From Natronocella acetinitrilica (GTDB lineage Bacteria; Pseudomonadota; Gammaproteobacteria; Nitrococcales; Aquisalimonadaceae), in assembly GCF_024170285.1 (NCBI RefSeq), contig NZ_JALJXV010000011.1:62001-126000 (forward strand): a DNA stretch of 64,000 nt, written 5' to 3'. The translations under genes and the position numbers were made by a program. The notes below the pieces were generated by a model. It was not told the DNA's origin. It saw nothing but the letters and a program-made list of their open reading frames with translations, and searched no databases. Of the stretch, positions 24,987-33,124 are shown one piece after another. Each line of letters begins with the position of its first letter. Positions within the stretch are counted from its first letter, which is position 1.

Positions 24987-26075
24987 TCAGTTTACAAGAA
25001 TCTTGCCGCGACGCACGAAGGGCGGTTGCACCACGCGCACAGGCTGTTCACCCGAGCGCAGCAGCGCGGTCGCCTCACCTTCCGCCCCCATGGGGAGGCG
25101 GGCCAGGGCAATGGAGCAACCGAGCATGGGCGAGAAACCACCGCTGGTCACATGACCTTCGCTGCCGTCCGCAGTGCGAATCACCGTGTCATGGCGCAGC
25201 ATGCCGCGCTCGCGCAGGACGATGCCAAGCAGGGTTTCCTCCGGGCCTGCGTCGCGCTCTTTCTCGAGGGCGGTGCGACCGATGAATCGTCTGTCATCGG
25301 GCTCCCAGGCCACCGTCCAGGCCAGGTTGCTGGTCAGCGGTGACGTGCTCTGATCCATGTCCTGTCCGTACAGGCAAAGCCCTGCTTCCAGCCGCAGGCT
25401 GTCGCGCGCGCCCAGGCCGCAGGGCCGCACGCCGGCTTCCACCAGGTGGTCCCAGATGTCCACCACCTGACGCTCGGGTACGATCAGTTCGAAGCCGTCT
25501 TCACCGGTGTAGCCGGTGCGGGCAATGAGCAGATCGCCCTGTTCCAGGCTATGGAAGGGCTTGAGTTGCGCCGCCTTGGTCGCCGTGGCGCTGTCGATGC
25601 CGGCGGATAGCAGGTTCACCGCTTCCGGACCCTGGACCGCCAGCATGGCTGCACTGGCCCGCTCACGGACGCGCACGTCGAATGGCTCGGCCTGCTGCTC
25701 CATCCAGGCCAGGTCCGTCTCCCGCGTCGCCGCGTTGACCACGGTGCGGTAGCGTCCCTCGGACAGGAAATAGACGATGAGGTCATCAATGATGCCGGCA
25801 TCTGCATTGAGCATGCACGTGTACATGGCCTGCCCCTGAGTTGACAGACGAGCAACATCATTGGCCAGCAATCGTTGCAGGTAGGCCCTGGCGTCTGCGC
25901 CAGTGACGTCGACCACCGTCATGTGGGAGACGTCGAACATGCCGGCGTGACTGCGGACATGCCGATGTTCCTCGAGCTGAGAGCCATAGTGCAGGGGCAT
26001 ATCCCAGCCCGCGAAGGGCACCATCTTGCCGCCAGCCTGGCGGTGACGTTCGTGGAGAGCGGTTTCTCGTAGCAT
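24987..26075 (-). CDS. gcvT: Glycine cleavage system T protein (aminomethyltransferase)
   Basis: 362 residues. Transfers the methylene group from aminomethyl-GcvH to tetrahydrofolate, releasing ammonia. Motifs: MVPFAGWDMPLHYGSQLEEH, the catalytic Asp region FDVSHMTVVDVTG, ARTGYTGEDGFEL and GLGARDSLRLEAGLCLYGQD. First gene of gcvT-gcvH-gcvPA-gcvPB-kinase. No glycine riboswitch signature is evident in the 264 bp upstream. Confidence 0.97.
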   Translation of the reverse strand: MLRETALHERHRQAGGKMVPFAGWDMPLHYGSQLEEHRHVRSHAGMFDVSHMTVVDVTGADARAYLQRLLANDVARLSTQGQAMYTCMLNADAGIIDDLIVYFLSEGRYRTVVNAATRETDLAWMEQQAEPFDVRVRERASAAMLAVQGPEAVNLLSAGIDSATATKAAQLKPFHSLEQGDLLIARTGYTGEDGFELIVPERQVVDIWDHLVEAGVRPCGLGARDSLRLEAGLCLYGQDMDQSTSPLTSNLAWTVAWEPDDRRFIGRTALEKERDAGPEETLLGIVLRERGMLRHDTVIRTADGSEGHVTSGGFSPMLGCSIALARLPMGAEGEATALLRSGEQPVRVVQPPFVRRGKILVN

Positions 26076-26156
26076 GCTGCGATCCTGGCACTCCGTGGGA
26101 CGAGTCTTGAAGCGGATCCGCTGCGAGGACTGGCGGTCGCCTTGATGCGCTACAGG

Positions 26157-26176
26157 CCTAGCCTAGCCTAGCCTAG
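26157..26176. repeat. Tandem pentanucleotide repeat (CCTAG x4)
   Basis: Four perfect head-to-tail copies of CCTAG in the gap between divergent gcvT and putP, about 80 bp before gcvT's start. CTAG is usually rare in bacterial genomes, so four in a row stand out. Confidence 0.85.
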
Positions 26177-26339
26177 CCCCAGCCTGCCTGGTACGCCAAC
26201 CTTGCCGGCATCCGTTCGGGGTCCGAGGACTATACCGATGCCTACGCCGGACTCCAAGAGGCAGCGGAGTGCATCTTCCGAATTCAGCGGCTAAGGTGTC
26301 AAAGACGCTCAAAACAATGCATCAACAAGGGGCACGTAT

Positions 26340-27800
26340 ATGGACATCAGCACGCCGACCCTCGTCACGTTCTGCATCTACCTGGTGCTGATGATGGCGT
26401 TGGGGCTGGTCGCCTACCGGGTGACCAACAATCTGTCCGATTACATCCTCGGTGGACGCCGCCTCGGTCCGGGGGTGACGGCCCTGAGCGCGGGGGCATC
26501 CGACATGAGCGGCTGGTTGTTGCTGGGCCTGCCCGGGGCCATTTACGCAGCTGGGTTGGCGGACATGTGGATCGCCGTCGGTCTGACGGCGGGTGCCTTC
26601 CTCAACTGGATGTTCGTGGCACGGCGGCTGCGACGGCACACCGAGGTGGCCAACGACTCCATCACCCTGCCGGACTTTCTCGAGCACCGCTTCGCCGATC
26701 GCTCCCGCATCCTGCGCGTGGTGTCGGCGGTGGTGATCCTGCTGTTCTTCATCTTTTATACGTCCTCCGGGCTGGTTGCCGGCGCTACGCTGTTCGAGAG
26801 CTCGTTCGGTTTGCCCTACCACACCGCATTGCTGGTCGGTGGTGCCGTGATCATCGGCTATACGTTTCTCGGTGGTTTCCTCGCGGTGAGCTGGACCGAC
26901 TTCTTCCAGGGCATCCTGATGTTCTGTGCCCTGCTCCTGGTGCCGCTGATCGGCATGCAGATGCTTGGCGGCTGGGACGAGACGGCGGACACCATCCGCG
27001 GCATCGACCCGAGCATGCTCGACATCTGGAACAACGTCACCGTGCTGGGCATGATTTCGTTGCTGGCCTGGGGGCTTGGCTACTTTGGTCAGCCGCATAT
27101 TCTCGCCCGCTTCATGGCGATTCGGTCGGCAGACGAGGTGCCGCGGGCCATGTTCGTGGGCATGACCTGGATGATCTTTGCGCTGATCGGCGCGGTGCTC
27201 ACCGGCCTGGTGGCTATCGCCTGGTTTGCCGATTCGCCCCTGGATGACCAGGAGGCGGCCTTCATCCTGCTGAACCAGGTGATTTTCAATCCGTGGGTGG
27301 CCGGTGTGCTGCTGGCCGCGATCCTGGCGGCGGTCATGAGCACCATCGACTCCCAGTTGCTGGTGTCATCCAGCGCGCTGACCCAGGATTTCTACAATAC
27401 CCTGCTGCGCAAGGATGCAAGCTCCACCGAGTTGGTCTGGGTGGGTCGCGGCGCTGTGATCGGGGTTGCCCTGGTAGCGCTGGCGCTGGCCTGGGATTCC
27501 GACAGCCTGGTTCTGGAACTGGTTGCATACGCCTGGGCCGGCTTTGGTGCGGCGTTCGGTCCGGTGATCATTCTGTCGCTGTTCTGGCGTCGGATGACCC
27601 GCAACGGCGCCCTGGCAGGCATGGTGGTGGGCGCTGCCACCGTGGTGATCTGGGATCTGATTCCCGCCGGCGGCATTTTCGAACTGTACGAGATCGTGCC
27701 CGGCTTCGTTCTCGCCTGGATCGCCATCATGGTTGTGAGCCTGATGGACGATGAGCCGTCCATGGCCATCAAGAAACAGTTCGAAACTGCCCACGACTAG
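26340..27800 (+). CDS. putP: Sodium/proline symporter
   Basis: 486 residues with about 13 membrane helices, sodium:solute symporter family. PutP signatures: SDYILGGRRLGPGVTALSAG, ASDMSGWLLLGLPGA, LGYFGQPHILARFMAIRS and AAVMSTIDSQLLVSSSA (sodium-site serines/threonines). Imports proline across the inner membrane with Na+. putA follows 70 bp downstream on the same strand, so uptake and oxidation are encoded together. AAGGGGC about 6 bases before the ATG is a plausible ribosome-binding site. Confidence 0.96.
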   Translation: MDISTPTLVTFCIYLVLMMALGLVAYRVTNNLSDYILGGRRLGPGVTALSAGASDMSGWLLLGLPGAIYAAGLADMWIAVGLTAGAFLNWMFVARRLRRHTEVANDSITLPDFLEHRFADRSRILRVVSAVVILLFFIFYTSSGLVAGATLFESSFGLPYHTALLVGGAVIIGYTFLGGFLAVSWTDFFQGILMFCALLLVPLIGMQMLGGWDETADTIRGIDPSMLDIWNNVTVLGMISLLAWGLGYFGQPHILARFMAIRSADEVPRAMFVGMTWMIFALIGAVLTGLVAIAWFADSPLDDQEAAFILLNQVIFNPWVAGVLLAAILAAVMSTIDSQLLVSSSALTQDFYNTLLRKDASSTELVWVGRGAVIGVALVALALAWDSDSLVLELVAYAWAGFGAAFGPVIILSLFWRRMTRNGALAGMVVGAATVVIWDLIPAGGIFELYEIVPGFVLAWIAIMVVSLMDDEPSMAIKKQFETAHD

Positions 27801-27870
27801 ACCGGTCACACTGCAGGGCCGCTGGTTTGGCCGCCCTGTCAGACACGTCGCACAGACATGGAGAATTGTA

Positions 27871-30800
27871 ATGATCGTACAGCCCGAAGCCCGCGCGACA
27901 TCCCTTAGACAGGCATTGCGAGACGCCTATCGCATGGACGAGCGGGAGATCATGCAGGCCTTGGCCGCTGCTGCTGAAACCAGCGCCGAGCAGCGCCGGC
28001 GAATCGAACAGGAGGCACGCACCCTGGTTCAGGCTGTGCGTGACGAGCGAGTCTCCAGCGGCGGTGTGGATGCACTGCTCCATGAATACGATCTGTCCAG
28101 CAAGGAAGGCGTCGTACTCATGTGCCTTGCCGAGGCGCTGATGCGGGTGCCGGACGCCGAAACCGCCGACCGGCTCATCAAGGACAAGATCGCCAGTGGT
28201 GACTGGGAGTCGCATCTCGGCCACAGCGAATCCCTGTTCGTCAATGCGTCCACCTGGGGCCTGATGCTCACTGGGCGCGTGGTGCGTCTCACCGAGCGTT
28301 CCGGCAAGGATCTCGGGCAGGTCATGCGGCGCATGGTGCAGCGTAGCGGTGAGCCCATGATTCGCCAGGCGGTCCGCCAGGCCATGCGCATCATGGGCAA
28401 GCAGTTCGTGATCGGGCGGACCATCGACGAGGCCATCAAGCGGGCCCGCGAAGATGAAAAAGAGGGGTACACCCACTCCTACGACATGCTAGGCGAGGCG
28501 GCACGCACCATGCGTGATGCCGACCGCTACTTCGAAGCCTACAGTAACGCCATCAAGGCCATCGGCGCCGCCAGCAAGGGCAAGGACATCTACGCGTCGC
28601 CGGGAATTTCCGTGAAGCTGTCCGCGCTTCACCCCCGTTACGAGTTCGGCCAGCGCGACGCCATGCTGCCGATCATGGTGGAGCGTCTGACTGCGCTCGC
28701 CCATGCCGCCCGGAAAGCGAATATCGGTCTGTGCGTGGACGCCGAGGAGGCCAACAGGCTGGATATTTCCCTGGACGTTATCGAGGCCGTGGCAGCGGAT
28801 GATGCCCTCAAGGACTGGGACGGATTCGGGCTTGCCATTCAAGCCTACCAGAAACGCTGCCACGCCCTGATTGACTGGTTGGCGGATATGGCGCGGCGTC
28901 ATCAGCGGAAGCTGATGGTGCGCCTGGTGAAGGGGGCCTACTGGGACTCCGAGGTCAAGGACAGCCAGGAGCAGGGGCACGTTGACTACCCGGTCTTCAC
29001 CCGCAAGGTCAACACCGATGTCTCGTATCTGGCCTGCGCCAAAAGGCTGCTGGACGCCCAGGATGTTATCTACCCGCAGTTCGCCACCCACAATGCCCAT
29101 AGCGTCGCCTGGATACTCGAAGCTGCCGGCGACCGGCGCTTCGAGTTTCAGCGGCTGCACGGCATGGGTGAGTCCCTCTACGCAGGGCTGGTGCAGAAGC
29201 GCGGTATCCCCTGTCGCATCTACGCGCCGGTGGGCAGCCACGAGGAACTGCTGCCTTATCTGGTGCGCCGCCTTCTGGAAAACGGTGCCAACAGCTCCTT
29301 CGTCAACCGTATCCAGGACGAGAAGCTGCCCATCGACGAGATGATCGCCGATCCGGTTGAACAGATGCGCAAGCTCGATACCGTGCGTCATCCGCGGATT
29401 CCCCTGCCGGAGCATCTGTACGGCAAGGGCCGGCGGAACTCACGGGGCGTGGATCTCACCGACCGCCGCGCCGTCGAACCCCTCGGTGCAGCCATGCAGA
29501 GTGCAGCGGAGCGTGGCTGGAACGCCGCACCCCTGATCGACGGCAAGGCGCAGAGCGGCTCCGAGCGCAAGGTGATGGACCCGGCCGACCATGGCCGTCA
29601 GGTCGGTACCGCGATCTGGGCCACCCAGGAGCACGTGGACAAGGCCATGCGCAGTGCGTCCGCCGCCGCGCAGCGATGGGCCGCCACGCCCGCGGAAGAC
29701 CGCGCCCGGTGCCTGGAGCGTATGGCGGATCTCATGGAAGAGCACATGGCCGAGTTGATGGCCCTGTGCACGCGGGAAGCGGGCAAGGGGCTTGCCGACG
29801 GTGTGGCCGAAGTGAGGGAGGCGGTGGATTTCTGCCGCTACTACGCCAATCGGGCGCGAGCCGACTTCTCCGCACCCGAAGCGCTGCCTGGCCCGACCGG
29901 CGAGAAGAACGAGATCCGCCTTGCCGGTCGCGGGGTTTTCGTCTGCATCAGTCCATGGAACTTCCCGCTGGCCATTTTCTGTGGCCAGGTTACCGCAGCC
30001 CTGGCGGCCGGTAATGCCGTGTTGGCAAAACCGGCGGAGCAGACCACCCTGATTGGCCATCGCGCGGTGCAACTGCTGCACCAGGCAGGTATACCCATGG
30101 ATGTGCTTCATCTGGTTCCGGGTGACGGTGCCGTGGGTGCCTCGCTGGTGTCTGACGAACGCATCGATGGCGTTGCCTTTACCGGCTCCGTGGAGACGGC
30201 GCGCCGCATCAACCAGACCCTGGCGCAGCGGGAGGGGCCAATCATCCCGCTGATCGCAGAGACAGGCGGCCAGAACGCCATGATTGCCGATTCCACCGCA
30301 CTGCCGGAGCAACTCGTCATGGATGTCATTGCCTCGGCTTTCCAGAGTGCCGGTCAGCGATGTTCCGCGCTGCGCGTGCTGTACGTTCAGGACGAGGTGG
30401 CGGACCACATCCTGCAGATGCTGGCGGGCGCCATGGAAGATCTGGTCATCGACGACCCGGCCTGGCTGTCCACGGACATTGGTCCGGTGATCGACGAGGA
30501 TGCCCAGGGGATGCTGCAGGATCACATCGATGCCATGCGCAAGCGCGCCAAGCGGGTTATCGGTGAGGCTGCACTCGGGCCCAACACCGGCAAGGGTACG
30601 TTCGTCGCACCCATCGCCTTCGAAATCGGCGGGATTCACGAACTGGAAAAGGAAGTGTTCGGGCCGGTGCTTCACGTGGTGCGCTACCGGGCCAGGGATC
30701 TGGACAAGGTGCTCGACGCCATCAATGCCACCGGCTTCGGCCTGACCCTGGGCGTGCATACGCGCATCGATTCCACGGCGGAATACATCGCCTCCCGGGT

Positions 30801-31023
30801 GAAGGTCGGCAATTGCTACGTCAATCGCAACCAGATCGGGGCGGTGGTCGGTGTGCAGCCATTCGGCGGCGAGGGGTTGTCCGGTACCGGGCCCAAAGCC
30901 GGTGGCCCGCGGTACCTGCACCGTTTTGCCACCGAGCGGGTGGTCACCATCGACACCACGGCGGCCGGTGGCAACGCATCGCTATTCGCGATGAGTGATG
31001 ACACGGAGGACCTGCCGCACTGA
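27871..31023 (+). CDS. putA: Bifunctional proline dehydrogenase / L-glutamate-gamma-semialdehyde dehydrogenase
   Basis: 1050 residues from the ATG at 27871 (GGAG upstream). Oxidises proline to P5C with FAD, then P5C semialdehyde to glutamate with NAD+. N-terminal alpha arm, then PRODH barrel (about 180-480: GEAARTM, SVKLSALHPRYE, RLVKGAYWDSEVK, YAPVGSHEELLPYLVRRL) and ALDH domain (about 520-1020: CISPWNFPLAIF, ETGGQNAMI, catalytic Cys in SAGQRCSALR, NRNQIGAVVGVQPFGGEG). At 1050 residues it lacks both the N-terminal ribbon-helix-helix repressor domain and the C-terminal domain of the 1320-residue E. coli form, so it probably does not autoregulate by DNA binding. Confidence 0.97.
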   Translation: MIVQPEARATSLRQALRDAYRMDEREIMQALAAAAETSAEQRRRIEQEARTLVQAVRDERVSSGGVDALLHEYDLSSKEGVVLMCLAEALMRVPDAETADRLIKDKIASGDWESHLGHSESLFVNASTWGLMLTGRVVRLTERSGKDLGQVMRRMVQRSGEPMIRQAVRQAMRIMGKQFVIGRTIDEAIKRAREDEKEGYTHSYDMLGEAARTMRDADRYFEAYSNAIKAIGAASKGKDIYASPGISVKLSALHPRYEFGQRDAMLPIMVERLTALAHAARKANIGLCVDAEEANRLDISLDVIEAVAADDALKDWDGFGLAIQAYQKRCHALIDWLADMARRHQRKLMVRLVKGAYWDSEVKDSQEQGHVDYPVFTRKVNTDVSYLACAKRLLDAQDVIYPQFATHNAHSVAWILEAAGDRRFEFQRLHGMGESLYAGLVQKRGIPCRIYAPVGSHEELLPYLVRRLLENGANSSFVNRIQDEKLPIDEMIADPVEQMRKLDTVRHPRIPLPEHLYGKGRRNSRGVDLTDRRAVEPLGAAMQSAAERGWNAAPLIDGKAQSGSERKVMDPADHGRQVGTAIWATQEHVDKAMRSASAAAQRWAATPAEDRARCLERMADLMEEHMAELMALCTREAGKGLADGVAEVREAVDFCRYYANRARADFSAPEALPGPTGEKNEIRLAGRGVFVCISPWNFPLAIFCGQVTAALAAGNAVLAKPAEQTTLIGHRAVQLLHQAGIPMDVLHLVPGDGAVGASLVSDERIDGVAFTGSVETARRINQTLAQREGPIIPLIAETGGQNAMIADSTALPEQLVMDVIASAFQSAGQRCSALRVLYVQDEVADHILQMLAGAMEDLVIDDPAWLSTDIGPVIDEDAQGMLQDHIDAMRKRAKRVIGEAALGPNTGKGTFVAPIAFEIGGIHELEKEVFGPVLHVVRYRARDLDKVLDAINATGFGLTLGVHTRIDSTAEYIASRVKVGNCYVNRNQIGAVVGVQPFGGEGLSGTGPKAGGPRYLHRFATERVVTIDTTAAGGNASLFAMSDDTEDLPH

Positions 31024-31070
31024 GGAGCTTGCATTCCCGGGCACTACGGCTGCAGCTGCATACCCGGGGA

Positions 31071-31178
31071 ACGGACGACGGGTGCGCCACTCAGGGACAC
31101 GCCGTAAATACATCCCTGTAGGCTCGACAGCGACATCCCTGTCGCTGACGGTCCCTGAGCGGCGCCCCCATCGTCCGT
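31071..31178. repeat. Composite palindromic repeat element
   Basis: Arms 31071-31098 and 31151-31178 are reverse complements at 25 of 28 positions. Between them is a perfect 8-bp hairpin (CAGCGACA-tccc-TGTCGCTG, 31128-31147). A perfect 10-bp palindrome, TGCAGCTGCA, lies just outside at 31051-31060. The element fills most of the gap between the convergent putA and mlaA ends, resembles dispersed REP-type intergenic elements of proteobacteria, and may act as a bidirectional terminator. Confidence 0.8.
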
Positions 31179-31205
31179 TTGTGCATGGGGCGAGATGGTG
31201 GCGCT

Positions 31206-31958
31206 CTACCAGTCCATGTCGTCCCAGTCGAGTTCGTCGAACGGGTCGACGTCCGGCTCCGGTATCTCGCCTTCGAAAATCAGATTGGCACGGAACTGGC
31301 GGTAGGCGGATCGTGTGAAGACGTATTCATCCAGGGCGGCTTCGCTGCGGAACCGGGCGGCCTGATCCAGGTTGGCGCGGGTGTTTACCAGGTCCAGCGC
31401 ATATAGCGGTGCCGCCACGCTCCAGCCGAGGTAGGTGACCACGCTGGTTGCTGCCGCCACGGGAATGTTGTTCACGTCTCTCGTGTTCGAGGGCCCAAGC
31501 CCCGGCAGTACCAGGTATGTGCCCTCAGGGGCACCCCAGCCCGCCAGCGTCTGGCCGAAGTCCCGGCGCTTTGCTTCAAGTCCCATGGGTGTCGCGATAT
31601 CGAACAGCCCCAGCAGGCCCACGGTGGAGTTGATGAGAAACCGAACGCTGCCCTCCACTGTCTCGTCCCAGCGGCCCTGCAAGGTGCTGTTCAGGATCAC
31701 GCCGGGATAAGCGGCGTTACGAAAGAAATTGGTGACCCCCGTGCGGAAGAAGCCGGGCGTCACTGCCACATAGGCATCAGCCGCCGGCTTCGCGATGTAT
31801 GCGTCGAGCACTTCGTTAAAGGCGTAGATTCGCCGGTTGGTTTCCTCGAAGGGATCGTAGACCTCCGGATCCGGTGCCGGTGGCGCCGAGGCACAGCCCG
31901 ACAGGGGAAGCAGAAGCGCGCAAAACAATGCGATCAGCAGGTTGCGCCGGGCGCTCAT
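31206..31958 (-). CDS. mlaA: MlaA/VacJ-family outer membrane lipoprotein
   Basis: 250 residues; signal peptide with lipobox PLSGC (Cys22). MlaA signatures: YDPFEETNRRIYAFNEVLD, FFRNAAYPGVILNSTLQG, FLINSTVGLLGLFDIATPMGL and GTYLVLPGLGPSNTRD. Removes mislaid phospholipids from the outer leaflet of the outer membrane and hands them to the Mla pathway. The Asp/Glu/Trp-rich tail (DPFDELDWDDMDW) is unusual in composition. Its start overlaps the stop of the squalene-synthase-family gene by ATGA; no other mla gene is present. Confidence 0.92.
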   Translation of the reverse strand: MSARRNLLIALFCALLLPLSGCASAPPAPDPEVYDPFEETNRRIYAFNEVLDAYIAKPAADAYVAVTPGFFRTGVTNFFRNAAYPGVILNSTLQGRWDETVEGSVRFLINSTVGLLGLFDIATPMGLEAKRRDFGQTLAGWGAPEGTYLVLPGLGPSNTRDVNNIPVAAATSVVTYLGWSVAAPLYALDLVNTRANLDQAARFRSEAALDEYVFTRSAYRQFRANLIFEGEIPEPDVDPFDELDWDDMDW

Positions 31959-33031
31959 GGGTTACCGCCCCTGGCAGCCAGGTTGCCAAGGGAGTCCTGA
32001 TGCGCCAGCGGCAGGCCCCGGGCAGCCCATTCGAAACCGGCCTGCTGCAAACGGTTACTGCCGACGGACAGGTTGCAATAGGCGATGATCATCCGTAACC
32101 GGCGACGTGAAATCTTGACCATGGATGACTCGTTGAAATCGGGCTGCTGGCGAATGTTCTGCAGCGTGTAGAGAGCCATGCCGATCGCCCAACTGCAAAA
32201 GCGACGAATGCCCGGCTGGCGACGAGGAATAAGCTGGGTATAGCGAAGTGCCTGGCGCAGGTGGTAGTGGGCAACACCGACCAGCGTGTGCATGGCCTCA
32301 CGATAGCCTGCATCCTGGTGCCAGGCCGCATCAGCTGCCAGGCTGCAGCCATGTTCGCGAAATACGTCCCGCGGCAACCAGCAGATGCCCCGCGCGCGAT
32401 CGTCCCATACGTCCTTGAGGATGTTGGTCATCTGCAGTCCCTGGCCGAACGCCGGTGCCAGTTCAAGCAGTTCCTGCCGCCGCTCTGCCACCTGATCATC
32501 GACCTGGCTGAACAACTCTGTCAGGAACTCTCCCACGACGCCGGCCACCACGTAGCAATAATCGCGGAAGTGGCGACGGTCAGGCAGGCCAGTGGGGTTC
32601 TTCAGGTGCTCGAACCTTCCCATGCCCTCGCACATGACGCCCAGGCAGCGGCGCAATGCCTGGCGCTGCCGTGCGGGTAGCGTCTGGTACACGGTAATGA
32701 CCTGGGGCATGGCATCAAGCAGGGCGCGTTCGGTCTGCTCGGCAATTGGCGCTGCCGCCTGCAACTGGCGAGAAAAGCTGGCTGGCGCTGCCTCGGCATC
32801 GAGTGTCGCCAGCAGCGCTGAGTAGTGGGTTTCCTTCTCCGTCGGCGTGAGTTTTGCGCTGTCCTCGATGGTATCCGCCGTCCGGCAGAGCAGGTAGGCA
32901 TTGGTGATGCCCGGCCGCAATTCGAGAGGAAGCTGCGGAATGGTCAGGGCGAAGGTGCGACTGACACCGGGCAGGATGTCCGCTTGCCGACGTTCCGCTT
33001 CACTGGTCGGCAGGGGCATGCTTGCCGCCAT
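31955..33031 (-). CDS. Squalene/phytoene synthase family protein
   Basis: 358 residues. Trans-isoprenyl diphosphate head-to-head synthase fold with both Asp-rich metal sites: DTIED (residues 53-57) and NILKDVWDD (about 205-213), followed by GICWLPRDVF. Opening motif GVSRTFALTIPQLP. The length and the AYLLCRTADTIEDS / YCYVVAGVVGEFLTELF pattern are closer to the longer farnesyl-diphosphate farnesyltransferase (squalene synthase) type than to HpnC/HpnD or CrtB, which are about 280-310 residues. Likely joins two prenyl diphosphates; product (squalene, a C30 precursor or phytoene) not determinable. No hopanoid or carotenoid gene is nearby. Coupled to mlaA. Confidence 0.8.
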   Translation of the reverse strand: MAASMPLPTSEAERRQADILPGVSRTFALTIPQLPLELRPGITNAYLLCRTADTIEDSAKLTPTEKETHYSALLATLDAEAAPASFSRQLQAAAPIAEQTERALLDAMPQVITVYQTLPARQRQALRRCLGVMCEGMGRFEHLKNPTGLPDRRHFRDYCYVVAGVVGEFLTELFSQVDDQVAERRQELLELAPAFGQGLQMTNILKDVWDDRARGICWLPRDVFREHGCSLAADAAWHQDAGYREAMHTLVGVAHYHLRQALRYTQLIPRRQPGIRRFCSWAIGMALYTLQNIRQQPDFNESSMVKISRRRLRMIIAYCNLSVGSNRLQQAGFEWAARGLPLAHQDSLGNLAARGGNP

Positions 33032-33124
33032 ACACGCGCTCCTGATGGTGGTAGGACAGGTGGCCGCTGGTATCGCGCCGAAAGGCGGCAGTATAGCTCC
33101 CGAGGGCGGGTCCGGCCATTCGTG

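Noticed and set aside
26076-26339. Glycine riboswitch upstream of gcvT
   Set aside because: I looked on the minus strand for the paired aptamer signatures and found none; only the CCTAG repeat stands out.
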